A DNA stretch of 64,000 nucleotides from Variovorax paradoxus (GTDB taxonomy: Bacteria > Pseudomonadota > Gammaproteobacteria > Burkholderiales > Burkholderiaceae_C), in contig NZ_LR743508.1 of the NCBI RefSeq assembly GCF_902712855.1, positions 930,001 through 994,000 of the forward strand, in the 5' to 3' direction. The notes under the pieces were generated by a model, which was not told the DNA's origin, did not search any database, and saw only the letters and a list, made by a program, of their open reading frames with translations. Of the stretch, positions 48,108 through 57,418 are shown piece by piece. Made by a program: the position numbers and the translations under genes. Positions within the stretch are counted from its first letter, which is position 1, and every line of letters starts with the position of its first letter.

Positions 48108-49604
48108 ATGGTCCTCCCCGTCGCACCACCTCTTTCGCGCGCGGCCCTCGCGCTGGCCGTCCTGCTCCTCGCAGGCTGCGCCGTCGGCCCCGACTACGTC
48201 CGCCCGCAGATGGACGTGCCGGCCGCCTTCAAGGAAACCGCCGGCCCGTGGAAGACCGCCGCGCCGCAGACGATCGACGCCGATCACCCCTGGTGGGACG
48301 CCTACGGCGACAGCACGCTCAACGCGCTGATCGCGCAGGCCAACGCCGCCAACCAGAACATCCGTGTCGCCGAGGCGCAGTACCGTGAGGCGCAGGCCAT
48401 CACCGCGGCGGCGCGCGCCAACTTCTACCCGACCATCGGCCTCAACGCCGGCGCCGGCCGCGCGCAGACCAACAGCACGGGCACGGTCAAGCGCGCCACC
48501 ACCGACACCCTGGGCCTGGCCGCCAGCTGGGAGCCCGACATCTGGGGCGCGGTGCGGCGCTCGGTCGAGGCGGGCAATGCCGGCGAGCAGGCCAGCGCCG
48601 ACGATCTCGCGGGCGCACGCCTGAGCATCCAGACCACGCTCGCGCAGGACTACCTGCAGATCCGCGTCATCGACCTCGAGCGCGAGCTGTACGCGAGCAC
48701 GACCGCCGCCTACGCCAAGGCTTTCGAGCTCACGCAGCACCAGTACGCGGCCGGCACCGTGCTGCGTTCCGACGTGGCGCTCGCCGAAAGCCAGCTCAAG
48801 ACGGCGCAGGCGCAGGCGGTCGATCTCGAGGCGCAGCGCGCGCAGCTCGAGCACGCGATCGCGGTGCTGACGGGCCAGGCGCCCGCGTCGTTCTCGCTGT
48901 CGCCGCTCGAATCGCCGTCGCAGCCGCCGACCGCGGAGACGCTCTCCTCGGCAGCGGCCGTGCACCTGCAGTTGCCCGTCACGCCCGCCGGCCTGCCCTC
49001 GGAACTGCTCGAGCGCCGCCCCGACATCGCCGGCGCCGAGCGCCGCGTGCAGGCCGCCAACGCCAACATCGGCGTGGCCAAGGCCGCGTACTACCCGCAG
49101 ATCGTGCTCAGCGCCAGCGGCGGTTTCAGCGCGGCCAGCCTGGCCACGCTGTTCAACACGCCCAGCCGCGTGTGGTCGCTGGGCGCGGCGCTGGCGCAGA
49201 CCGTGTTCGACGGCGGCCTGCGCAAGGCCCACACCGACCAGGCGGTGGCCGCCTACGACGCCTCGGTCGCGCAATACAAGCAGACCGTGCTCGGGGGATT
49301 CCAGCAGGTCGAGGACAACCTCGCCACCTTGCGCGTGCTCGACAGCGAATCGGCGCTGCAGGCCGATGCCGTGCGCGCCGCGCAGCTCGCCGAGCGCCTC
49401 GCGGTGAGCCAATACCGCGCCGGCACCGCCACCTATCTCAGCGTGGTCACGGCGCAGACGCTTTCGCTCACCAACCAGCGCACCGCCGCGCAGGTGCTGG
49501 GCCGCCAGCTGGCGGCCAGCGTGTCGCTGATCGCGGCCACGGGCGGCGGCTGGAACGCCGCCGACGCCGCCGTTGCCGCCGCACCGAAGACTTCCGGGAA
49601 CTGA
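48108..49604 (+). CDS. NodT/OprM-family outer-membrane efflux lipoprotein
   Basis: A 498-residue outer-membrane channel for an RND pump. The signal ends in lipobox LLLAGC (Cys24) followed by AVGPDYVRP. The two efflux-domain halves are visible as NIRVAEAQYREAQAITAAAR and the RRPDIAGAERRVQAANANIG start of the second half. It is the first of five tandem genes (channel, adaptor, RND pump, response regulator, histidine kinase). The adaptor starts 4 bp after its stop. Confidence 0.92.
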   Translation: MVLPVAPPLSRAALALAVLLLAGCAVGPDYVRPQMDVPAAFKETAGPWKTAAPQTIDADHPWWDAYGDSTLNALIAQANAANQNIRVAEAQYREAQAITAAARANFYPTIGLNAGAGRAQTNSTGTVKRATTDTLGLAASWEPDIWGAVRRSVEAGNAGEQASADDLAGARLSIQTTLAQDYLQIRVIDLERELYASTTAAYAKAFELTQHQYAAGTVLRSDVALAESQLKTAQAQAVDLEAQRAQLEHAIAVLTGQAPASFSLSPLESPSQPPTAETLSSAAAVHLQLPVTPAGLPSELLERRPDIAGAERRVQAANANIGVAKAAYYPQIVLSASGGFSAASLATLFNTPSRVWSLGAALAQTVFDGGLRKAHTDQAVAAYDASVAQYKQTVLGGFQQVEDNLATLRVLDSESALQADAVRAAQLAERLAVSQYRAGTATYLSVVTAQTLSLTNQRTAAQVLGRQLAASVSLIAATGGGWNAADAAVAAAPKTSGN

Positions 49605-49608
49605 TGCC

Positions 49609-50841
49609 ATGACGACCGCAGACACCACCACGCACCCTCGCCACCCAGGGCTTCACCAGCGCCGATCCACCTGGCTCGCCGCCGCCACGTTCATGCTGCT
49701 GCTCGGCGGCGGCGCGTGGGCGCTCACGCACCACGCAGCGAACGCCGCCAAGCCCGAAGCACCCAAGACCCCGCCCGTGCAGGTGACCACCGCGCGCGTG
49801 GCCTCGCAGAACGTGCAGGTCTACCGCTCGGGCATCGGCACCGTCGCCTCGATGGCCACCGTGACCGTGAAGGCGCGCATCGACGGCCAGCTCGACAAGG
49901 TCGGCTTTGTCGAAGGCCAGGACGTGAAGGCCGGCCAGCTGCTCGCCCAGCTCGATCCGCGCACCTTGCAGGCGCAGCTCGCGCAGGCGCAGGCCACGAA
50001 GGCGAAGGACGCCGCCCAGCTCGCCAACGCACGCGCCGACCTCCAGCGCTACACCACGCTGCTGGGCCAGGACGCGGCCACGCAGCAGCAGGTCGACACG
50101 CAGAAGGCGCTGGTGAACCAGCTCGCGGCCACCGTGCAGAACGACGCCGCGCAGGTGCAGTACGCCGAGGTGCAGCTGAGCTTCACGCGCATCTCCTCGC
50201 CGATGAACGGGCGCGTGGGCGCGCGGCTGGTGGACCCCGGCAACATCGTGCACGCGGCCGACGCCAACGGGCTGGTGGTCATCAACCAGATCGATCCCAT
50301 CGCCGTGCAGTTCACGCTGCCCGAGGACGCGGTGCAGGACATCAACCGCGTGCAGCAGCAGAGCACCCAGCCGCTGTCCGTGGTGGCCTACGACCGCAGC
50401 GGCGCGCAGATGCTGGGCACCGGCAAGCTGATCCTGCTGAACAACCAGATCGACACCACCAGCGGCACGGTGCAGCTCAAGGGCAGCTTCGCCAACCCGC
50501 AGCACACGCTGTGGCCGGGGCAGTACGTGAATGTGAGGCTGCAGCTCGACCGGCGCGCCGACTCGCTCACCGTGCCCGCCGCCGCCGTGCAGCGCGGCCA
50601 GGACGGCACCTACGTGTGGACGGTCGATGACGCGAACAAGGCCGAGAACGTGCCGGTGCACGTGGTGCAGATCGCCGACGGCACGGCCGTGATCGACAAG
50701 GGCCTGCAGGCCGGCCAGCGCGTGGTGACCGACGGGCAGTACAAGCTCAAGGCCGGCGCCACCGTGGTCGAGCCGCCGCCGGCCGCCAAGAAATCGGCCG
50801 GCACCGACGGCACGAAGCCCGCAGGCGGGAGCAGCAATTGA
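49609..50841 (+). CDS. RND efflux periplasmic adaptor (MdtA-like)
   Basis: A 410-residue membrane-fusion protein with one N-terminal anchor (about residues 22-38), a lipoyl domain from VKARIDGQLDKVGFVEGQDV, a coiled coil around QAQLAQAQATKAKDAAQLAN and the LSFTRISSPMNGRVG strand. The C-terminal tail is proline, lysine and glycine rich. Layout fits MdtA adaptors of HAE1-type pumps. Its stop overlaps the TTG start of the pump gene. Confidence 0.92.
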   Translation: MTTADTTTHPRHPGLHQRRSTWLAAATFMLLLGGGAWALTHHAANAAKPEAPKTPPVQVTTARVASQNVQVYRSGIGTVASMATVTVKARIDGQLDKVGFVEGQDVKAGQLLAQLDPRTLQAQLAQAQATKAKDAAQLANARADLQRYTTLLGQDAATQQQVDTQKALVNQLAATVQNDAAQVQYAEVQLSFTRISSPMNGRVGARLVDPGNIVHAADANGLVVINQIDPIAVQFTLPEDAVQDINRVQQQSTQPLSVVAYDRSGAQMLGTGKLILLNNQIDTTSGTVQLKGSFANPQHTLWPGQYVNVRLQLDRRADSLTVPAAAVQRGQDGTYVWTVDDANKAENVPVHVVQIADGTAVIDKGLQAGQRVVTDGQYKLKAGATVVEPPPAAKKSAGTDGTKPAGGSSN

Positions 50842-53800
50842 GCATTTCCGCCGCCTTCATCAAGCGCCCCATCGGCACCACGCTGCTGGCGCTCGCCATC
50901 CTGCTGGTCGGTGCGGCCGTGTTCCCGCTGCTGCCGGTGGCGCCGCTGCCGCAGGTCGACTTTCCGACGATCCAGGTCTCGGCGAACCTGCCGGGCGCCA
51001 GCCCGGAGACCATGGCGTCGAACGTGGCGCAGCCTCTGGAGCGGCAGTTCTCGCTGATCGCCGGCCTGTCGCAGATGACCTCGACCAGCGGCCTGGGCTC
51101 CACGCAGATCACGCTGCAGTTCGACCTCGACCGCAGCATCGACGCCGCCGCGCTCGACGTGCAGGCGGCCATCAACGCATCGACCGGCCAACTGCCCGCC
51201 AACCTGCCGAGCCCGCCGACCTTCCGCAAGGTGAATCCAGCCGACTCGCCCATCCTCATTCTGTCGGTGCAGTCGAAGACGCTGCCGCTCACCGAGGTGA
51301 ACGACTACGCCGACAACATCCTCGCGCAGCAGATCTCGCAGATTTCCGGCGTGGGCCTGGTGAACATCGGCGGCGCGCAGAAGCCGGCCGTGCGCATCCA
51401 GGTCGACCCCGCCAAGCTGGCCGCACTCGGCCTGGGCCTGGAAGACGTGCGCACCGTGCTGTCGTCGGCCACCGTCAATGCGCCCAAGGGCACCATCGAC
51501 GGCCCCAACCAGAGCTTCACCGTCTACACCAACGACCAGCTGCTGAAGGCGCAGCCCTGGAACGACGTGGTGCTGGCGTACCGCAACGGCGCGCCCATCC
51601 GCGTGCGCGACCTGGGCGTGGCGGTCGACGGGCCCGAGAACGCGAAGATCGCCGGCTGGGCCTACGCAGGCGCCGCCGCGCCCGAAGGCAGCACCGTGCA
51701 GAACGGCCGCTCGATCGTGCTGGCGATCACCAAGCAGCCGGGCGCCAACGTGATCGAGACGGTCGACCGCATCAACGCCGCGCTGCCGCGCCTGAAGGCG
51801 TCGATCCCGCCGACGGTGGACGTCAACGCCATCATCGACCGCACGCAGACCATCCGCGCGTCGGTGAAGGACGTGGAGTTCACGCTGCTGCTGACCATCG
51901 CGCTGGTGGTGGCGGTGATCTTCGTGTTCCTGCGCAACGTGCCGGCCACGCTCATTCCCAGCGTCACGGTGCCGCTCGCGCTGCTGGGCACCGTGGCGGT
52001 GATGTACCTGCTCGGCTACAGCCTGGACAACCTCTCGCTCATGGCGCTGACCATCGCGGTGGGCTTCGTGGTGGACGATGCCATCGTGATGCTGGAGAAC
52101 ATCTACCGCTACGTGGAAGAGGGCATGTCCGCGCTGGAGGCCGCGTACAAGGGCGCGGGCGAGATCGGCTTCACCATCATCTCGATCTCGGTGTCGCTCA
52201 TCGCGGTGTTCATTCCGCTGCTGCTCATGGGCGGCATCGTGGGTCGGCTGTTCCGCGAGTTCGCGGTGACGGTCACGCTCACCATCGTGGTGAGCGTGGT
52301 GATCTCGCTCACGCTCACGCCCATGCTGTGCTCGCGCTTCCTCAAGAACGAGCACGGCAGGCAGCACGGGCGGCTCTACCAGCTCTTCGAGCGCGGCTTC
52401 GACGCCATGCTGGGCGGCTACAAGCGCGGCCTGCACGTGGTGCTCGACCACCAGTTCACCACGCTCATGGTGTTCATCGCCACGGTGGCCGCCACGGCCG
52501 CGCTGTTCGTGGTGATTCCCAAGGGCTTCTTCCCGCAGCAGGACACCGGCTTCATCTCGGGCTTTGCCGAGTCGGCGCAGGACGCCTCGTTCGCCTCCAT
52601 GAACGCCCGCATGCTCGAGCTGGCCGACGTGGTGCGCAAGGACCCCGACGTGACCGGCTTCGGCATGAACGGCAGCTCCTCGACCTACAACACCGGCAAC
52701 TTCTTCATCAGCCTGAAGCCCAAAGACGAAGGCCGCACGGCCACGGCCGACGAGATCATCACGCGGCTGCGCCCGCAACTGGCCAAGGTGCAGGGCGTGA
52801 ACCTGTTCCTGCAGGCGGGGCAGGACATCCGCGTGGGCGGCCGCTCGTCGCGCACGCAGTACCAGTACACGGTGACCGACGCCAACCTCGACGAGCTCAA
52901 CACCTGGGCGCCCAAGCTGCTCGCGCGGTTCAGGGAGCTGCCCGAGATCACCGACCTGGCCTCCGACCAGCAGAACGCCGCCGCGTCGGCCGTGCTCACG
53001 ATCGACCGCGACCGCGCCTCGAGCTTCGGCATCTCGCCGGCCACCATCGACGCGACGCTGTACGACGCCATCGGCCAGCGCCAGGTGGCGCAATACTTCA
53101 CGCAGCTCAACAGCTACCACGTGGTGCTGGAGGTCACGCCCGCGCTGCAGCAGGACCCGGCGCTGTTCAGCAAGCTCTACCTGAACTCGCCGCTCACCGG
53201 TCAGCAGGTGCCGCTGTCGAGCTTCGTGAAGGTGGACACCAGCAAGACCGCCTACCTGTCGATCAGCCACCAGGGGCAGTTTCCGGCCGTGACCATCTCG
53301 TTCAACCTCGCGCCGGGCCATGCACTGGGCGACGCGGTGAACGCCATCAACAAGGCGCAGGCCGACATGGGCCTGCCGCAGTCGCTCACCGGTTCGTTCC
53401 AGGGCACGGCGCAGGCGTTCCAGGATTCGCTGGCCTCGCAGCCCTACCTGATCGCCGCGGCGCTGGTGGCGGTGTACATCGTGCTGGGCCTGCTGTACGA
53501 GAGCTACATCCACCCGCTGACGATCCTCTCGACGCTGCCCTCGGCCGGCGTGGGCGCGCTGCTGATATTGATGGCGGGCGGCTACGACCTGAGCGTGATC
53601 GCGCTGATCGGCATCATCCTGCTGATCGGCATCGTGAAGAAGAACGGCATCATGATGATCGACTTCGCGCTCAAGGCCGAGCGCGAGCAGGGCATGTCGC
53701 CGCACGACGCCATCTACCAGGCCTGCCTGCTGCGCTTCCGTCCGATCATGATGACCACCATGTGCGCGCTGCTCTCGGGCCTGCCGCTGATGCTGGGCCA

Positions 53801-54032
53801 CGGCTCGGGCTCCGAGCTGCGCCGGCCGCTGGGCTACGCGATGGTCGGCGGGCTGATACTCTCGCAGGCGCTCACCCTGTTCACGACCCCGGTGGTCTAC
53901 CTGTACCTCGACCGCGCCCACTACTGGTACCTGAGCCGCAAGGAAGCGCGCAAGGCCCGCAAGGCAGCGAAGGAGGGCACCGGGGGCCACAACGAGGGCG
54001 AGGCGCCGACGCCGGCCGAGGCCCACGGATGA
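50838..54032 (+). CDS. RND multidrug efflux permease, HAE1 type (MdtB/MdtC-like)
   Basis: A 1064-residue trimeric RND proton antiporter. The N-terminus FIKRPIGTTLLALAILLVGA, PLPQVDFPTIQVSANLPGAS and the membrane motif GFVVDDAIVMLENIYRYVEE (helix 4 acidic pair) are diagnostic, and the second half has a GIVKKNGIMMIDFALKAERE motif. It exports amphiphilic compounds from the periplasm or membrane, with the adaptor and OMF encoded just upstream. The start is TTG 50838 overlapping the adaptor stop. Heavy-metal (HME) signatures were not seen. Confidence 0.95.
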   Translation: MSISAAFIKRPIGTTLLALAILLVGAAVFPLLPVAPLPQVDFPTIQVSANLPGASPETMASNVAQPLERQFSLIAGLSQMTSTSGLGSTQITLQFDLDRSIDAAALDVQAAINASTGQLPANLPSPPTFRKVNPADSPILILSVQSKTLPLTEVNDYADNILAQQISQISGVGLVNIGGAQKPAVRIQVDPAKLAALGLGLEDVRTVLSSATVNAPKGTIDGPNQSFTVYTNDQLLKAQPWNDVVLAYRNGAPIRVRDLGVAVDGPENAKIAGWAYAGAAAPEGSTVQNGRSIVLAITKQPGANVIETVDRINAALPRLKASIPPTVDVNAIIDRTQTIRASVKDVEFTLLLTIALVVAVIFVFLRNVPATLIPSVTVPLALLGTVAVMYLLGYSLDNLSLMALTIAVGFVVDDAIVMLENIYRYVEEGMSALEAAYKGAGEIGFTIISISVSLIAVFIPLLLMGGIVGRLFREFAVTVTLTIVVSVVISLTLTPMLCSRFLKNEHGRQHGRLYQLFERGFDAMLGGYKRGLHVVLDHQFTTLMVFIATVAATAALFVVIPKGFFPQQDTGFISGFAESAQDASFASMNARMLELADVVRKDPDVTGFGMNGSSSTYNTGNFFISLKPKDEGRTATADEIITRLRPQLAKVQGVNLFLQAGQDIRVGGRSSRTQYQYTVTDANLDELNTWAPKLLARFRELPEITDLASDQQNAAASAVLTIDRDRASSFGISPATIDATLYDAIGQRQVAQYFTQLNSYHVVLEVTPALQQDPALFSKLYLNSPLTGQQVPLSSFVKVDTSKTAYLSISHQGQFPAVTISFNLAPGHALGDAVNAINKAQADMGLPQSLTGSFQGTAQAFQDSLASQPYLIAAALVAVYIVLGLLYESYIHPLTILSTLPSAGVGALLILMAGGYDLSVIALIGIILLIGIVKKNGIMMIDFALKAEREQGMSPHDAIYQACLLRFRPIMMTTMCALLSGLPLMLGHGSGSELRRPLGYAMVGGLILSQALTLFTTPVVYLYLDRAHYWYLSRKEARKARKAAKEGTGGHNEGEAPTPAEAHG

Positions 54033-54065
54033 GCGCCGGCTGACACCAGCGAGACCGCACACGCC

Positions 54066-54788
54066 ATGAAGATCCTGATAGTCGAAGACGAACTGAGAAC
54101 CGCGGACTACCTCTCCAAGGGGCTGACCGAGCAGGGCTGCACCGTCGACATGGCGCACAACGGCATCGACGGCCAGCACCTGGCGCTCACGCACGACTAC
54201 GACGTGATCGTGCTCGACGTGATGCTGCCGGGGCAGGACGGCTTCTCGGTGCTGCGCGAACTGCGCGCGGTGAAGCAGACGCCGGTGATCATGCTCACGG
54301 CGCGCGACCGCGTCGAGGACCGCATCAAGGGCCTGCACGAAGGCGCCGACGACTACCTCGTCAAGCCCTTCTCGTTCCTCGAGCTGCTGGCACGGCTGCA
54401 AGCGCTGAACCGGCGCGGCCGCAAGCAGGAGCCGATGCAGCTGCGCATCGCCGACCTGCAGGTCGACCTGCTGGCGCGCAAGGCGTTCCGCGGCGGTGGT
54501 GGCAGCAGCGGCAATGGGGCCAGCACGCGCATCGACCTCACCGCCAAGGAGTTCGCGCTGCTGGCCGTGCTGGCGCGGCGCCAGGGCGAGATCCTGTCGA
54601 AGACCGCCATCGCCGAGCTGGTGTGGGACATGAACTTCGACAGCAACACCAACGTGGTCGAGGTGGCCATCAAGCGGCTGCGCGACAAGATCGACGTGCC
54701 CTTCAGCCCGAAGCTGCTGCACACCATCCGCGGCATGGGCTATGTGATGGAGGTGCGCGACGCGCAGGGCGAGGGCGCGGCGCCGTGA
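54066..54788 (+). CDS. OmpR-family response regulator, CusR/IrlR-like
   Basis: A 240-residue regulator: receiver with Asp7/Asp8-type EDE and phospho-acceptor Asp51 (VLDVMLPG), and a C-terminal winged helix with ELVWDMNFDSNTNVVEVAIK and RGMGYVMEVRD. The glycine/serine-rich insert GGGGSSGNGAS in the DNA-binding half is unusual. It lies 33 bp after the RND pump gene and its stop overlaps the kinase start. It probably activates the efflux operon. Confidence 0.92.
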   Translation: MKILIVEDELRTADYLSKGLTEQGCTVDMAHNGIDGQHLALTHDYDVIVLDVMLPGQDGFSVLRELRAVKQTPVIMLTARDRVEDRIKGLHEGADDYLVKPFSFLELLARLQALNRRGRKQEPMQLRIADLQVDLLARKAFRGGGGSSGNGASTRIDLTAKEFALLAVLARRQGEILSKTAIAELVWDMNFDSNTNVVEVAIKRLRDKIDVPFSPKLLHTIRGMGYVMEVRDAQGEGAAP

Positions 54789-56161
54789 AGCGCTCGATCA
54801 CTGCGCGGCTGGTGCTCATGTTCGCGGCGGTGGCGCTCGCCACCTTCGCGCTGGCCGGCTTCGCGCTGCACAACGTGCTGGCGCGCGAGCTGGAGCGCCA
54901 CCAGTACGAGGAGCTCGACACCACGCTGAAGAGCCTGCAGTTCTGGATCAAGGCCATCGGCAGCCCCGAGCGCTGGTCGCGCGTGCAGGCGCGCATGGAC
55001 GCGCTCACGCCCGAGGACGGCAGCGTGCGCTTCTGGGTGCTCAGCGACGACCCGCGCTTCCAGTACGGCAAGGGCCTGGCCGAGATCGACGGGCTCACGC
55101 GCGAGGCCAACGGCCACAGCAGCGCCATCGTGCTGCCGGGGCAGGAGCGGCCGTTCCGCACGCTCGCCGCGCACATCGAGCCTTTCGAGAGCCGGCCGGC
55201 CGTGCGGCTGATCGTCGGGCGCAACACCGAGCCCTATGCGCGCACCCGCGAAGCCTTCCTGACCGCGCTGGTCGCGCTCGGGCTCGGCGCGGTGCTGGTG
55301 GTGGCCTTCGCGGGCTACTGGATCGCGCGCGTGGGGCTGCGTCCGCTGGAGCGGCTGTCGGCCGAGGCGCAGGCGCTGCGGCCCAAGACGCTGTCGCAAC
55401 GGCTGCGCTCGGAGCCGCTGCCGGTCGAGCTCTCCGCGCTGGCCGAGGCCTTCAACGGCGCGCTCGCACGGCTCGAAGAGGCCTATGGCCAGCTCGAGTC
55501 GTTCAACGCCGACGTGGCGCACGAGCTGCGCACGCCGCTGGCCAACCTCATCGGCAGCACGCAGGTGGCGCTGTCGCGCCAGCGCAGCGCCGGCGAGTTC
55601 CAGGAGGTGCTGCAGGCCAACCTGGAAGACCTGGAGCGGGTGCGTTCCATCGTCAACGACATGCTGTTCCTGGCACGCGCCGACCGCGGCGAAGTCGCCA
55701 CCGGGCTGGTGCGCACGCCGGTGGCGCAGGAGGTGCGCAAGACCATCGAGTTCTTCGAGTTCGTGCTCGACGAGACGCGCACGCAGGTGACCATCGAGGG
55801 CGACGTGCTGGCCGAGGCGCGGCTGGAAAGCGCGCTGTTCCGCCGCGCCATGTCGAACCTGCTGCAGAACGCCATCGAGCATTCGAAGCCGGGCGCGCAG
55901 ATCGCCGTTTCGCTGCGCGAGGAGGCGGGCGCGACCTGGATCGCCGTGTCGAACCCCGGCGCGCCCATCGACGCGCAGCACCTGCAGCATCTGTTCGACC
56001 GCTTCTACCGGGTGGACGCCGCCCGCAACGACGGCGGCGAGCACCACGGCCACGGGCTCGGGCTGGCCATCGTGAAGGCGGTGGCCAGCATGCACGGCGG
56101 GCAGGTGAGCGCATCGAGCGTAGGCGGGTTGAATACCTTCGCGTTCAGCGTTGAAAGCTAG
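54785..56161 (+). CDS. heavy-metal-type sensor histidine kinase
   Basis: A 458-residue kinase: two membrane helices (ARLVLMFAAVALATFALAGF and LVALGLGAVLVVAFAGYW) enclose a periplasmic sensor, then HAMP (RPLERLSAEAQALRPKTLSQ), the HisKA site VAHELRTPLANLIG (His246) and an ATPase domain with NLLQNAIEHS and HGHGLGLAIVKAVA. The start is GTG 54785, overlapping the regulator's stop. CusS-like layout does not prove metal sensing; drug or envelope signals are possible. Confidence 0.92.
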   Translation: MKRSITARLVLMFAAVALATFALAGFALHNVLARELERHQYEELDTTLKSLQFWIKAIGSPERWSRVQARMDALTPEDGSVRFWVLSDDPRFQYGKGLAEIDGLTREANGHSSAIVLPGQERPFRTLAAHIEPFESRPAVRLIVGRNTEPYARTREAFLTALVALGLGAVLVVAFAGYWIARVGLRPLERLSAEAQALRPKTLSQRLRSEPLPVELSALAEAFNGALARLEEAYGQLESFNADVAHELRTPLANLIGSTQVALSRQRSAGEFQEVLQANLEDLERVRSIVNDMLFLARADRGEVATGLVRTPVAQEVRKTIEFFEFVLDETRTQVTIEGDVLAEARLESALFRRAMSNLLQNAIEHSKPGAQIAVSLREEAGATWIAVSNPGAPIDAQHLQHLFDRFYRVDAARNDGGEHHGHGLGLAIVKAVASMHGGQVSASSVGGLNTFAFSVES

Positions 56162-56332
56162 TTCTCCCCCGGGCTTGCCCCTTCGCGTGGCCGCCAACCC
56201 CTTCGCCGGCGGCATCTCGCGAATGTCCATGGCGCGGTACGTTCTTGGGCCATGCCGGACAATCGCTGCCGGCATGAACAGCACGCAACCACCGCAATTT
56301 CCACCCGCGTACGGGTCACGACAGGGGCAGCC

Positions 56333-57271
56333 ATGGCACAGCTGATGTCGCTGCTCGTGCAGAACGCGATCCTGGTGGTGTTCGCCGCCAGCTTTGCGGC
56401 CCGCCTCGGGCTGCCGGTGCCGGCCGCCGCAGTGCTGGTGCTCACTGGCGCGCTGCTGGCCGCGGGCGATGTGTCGGTGCTCGGCGTGGTGCTCGCCGCC
56501 GTGGCGGCCAACCTGCTGGGCGACGGCGCCTGGTTCTATGCCGGGCGGCGCTTCGGTTACAGGTTCATGCGGCTGCTGTGCCGCATCTCGCTGTCGCCCG
56601 ACACCTGCGTGCGGCGCGGCGAGTCGCTCATCACCGACTGGGGCGGCATGTCGCTGGTGGCGGCCAAGTTCGTGCCCGGCGTGTCGGTGGTGGCGCCGCC
56701 GATGGCCGGCGCGCTCGGCATGTCGGTGCGGCGCTTCATCGGTTTCGACGTGGGTGCCGCGCTGGTCTGGACCGGGCTCTTCCTCGGCCTGGGCTGGGTG
56801 TTCCGCGACCAGATCCAGGAGGTGCTGGCCATCATGGCGCAGGCCGGCGGCATCGCCACCGTGGCGCTGGGCGTGCTGCTGCTCATCTTCCTGGCCGTGC
56901 GCTACTGGCGCCGCCGCGCGTTCATGCGGCTCACCGGCATGCCGCGCATCTCGGTGGAAGAACTGCACGAGCTGCTCAACGGCGACGAGCCACCGCTGGT
57001 GATCGACGTGCGCGGCAAGGCCGGCATGCAGGTCGACCCGCGCCGCATTCCGGGCGCCCAGTCGTACACGCTCAAGGCGCTGCAGCAGCGCAGCCTCGAC
57101 CTGTCGCACGCCGCCGGGCGCGACGTGGTGTTGTACTGCAACTGCCCCAACGAGGTGTCGGCAGCGCAGGCCGCGCGCGTGCTGCTGGCGCGCGGCGCGA
57201 GGCGGGCGCTGCCGCTGACGGGCGGGCTCGACGCCTGGGTGGCTTCGGGCCGGCCGACCAGCGTCGACTGA
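56333..57271 (+). CDS. DedA-family membrane protein fused to rhodanese domain
   Basis: A 312-residue fusion. The N-terminal 190 residues are a DedA/SNARE-associated-type membrane domain (LGDGAWFYAGRRFGYRFM, KFVPGVSVVAPPMAGALG), the C-terminal part a rhodanese domain (PPLVIDVRGKAGMQVDPRRI, active-loop region YCNCPNEVSAAQAARVL with Cys269/Cys271). The ATG at 56333 is chosen by the membrane start. DedA proteins are lipid scramblase or flippase-like and rhodaneses carry sulfane sulfur; what the fusion does is unknown. Confidence 0.85.
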   Translation: MAQLMSLLVQNAILVVFAASFAARLGLPVPAAAVLVLTGALLAAGDVSVLGVVLAAVAANLLGDGAWFYAGRRFGYRFMRLLCRISLSPDTCVRRGESLITDWGGMSLVAAKFVPGVSVVAPPMAGALGMSVRRFIGFDVGAALVWTGLFLGLGWVFRDQIQEVLAIMAQAGGIATVALGVLLLIFLAVRYWRRRAFMRLTGMPRISVEELHELLNGDEPPLVIDVRGKAGMQVDPRRIPGAQSYTLKALQQRSLDLSHAAGRDVVLYCNCPNEVSAAQAARVLLARGARRALPLTGGLDAWVASGRPTSVD

Positions 57272-57418
57272 ACCTCCGGCCGCGCCGGGCGCCTCCGGCG
57301 CTGGCCCCTGCACGAATCGGTCGCCCGTGCTAAGGTGCCCGGCCGCGGGTTAACCCTTGCCTTTGGGTGTTCCTCCCGCCGCTTCCAGAACGCTCCCCGC
57401 CAGCCACCGAGGCCTCTC

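Noticed and set aside
50610..54722. A 1370-codon leftward frame opposite the RND pump
   Set aside because: Composition is His/Arg/Gly-rich, typical of antisense frames in GC-rich DNA, with no domain.
54066..56161. Copper-efflux (Cus) assignment from the CusRS-like regulators
   Set aside because: The pump is an HAE1-type drug exporter without heavy-metal-efflux signatures, so substrate cannot be taken from the regulators.
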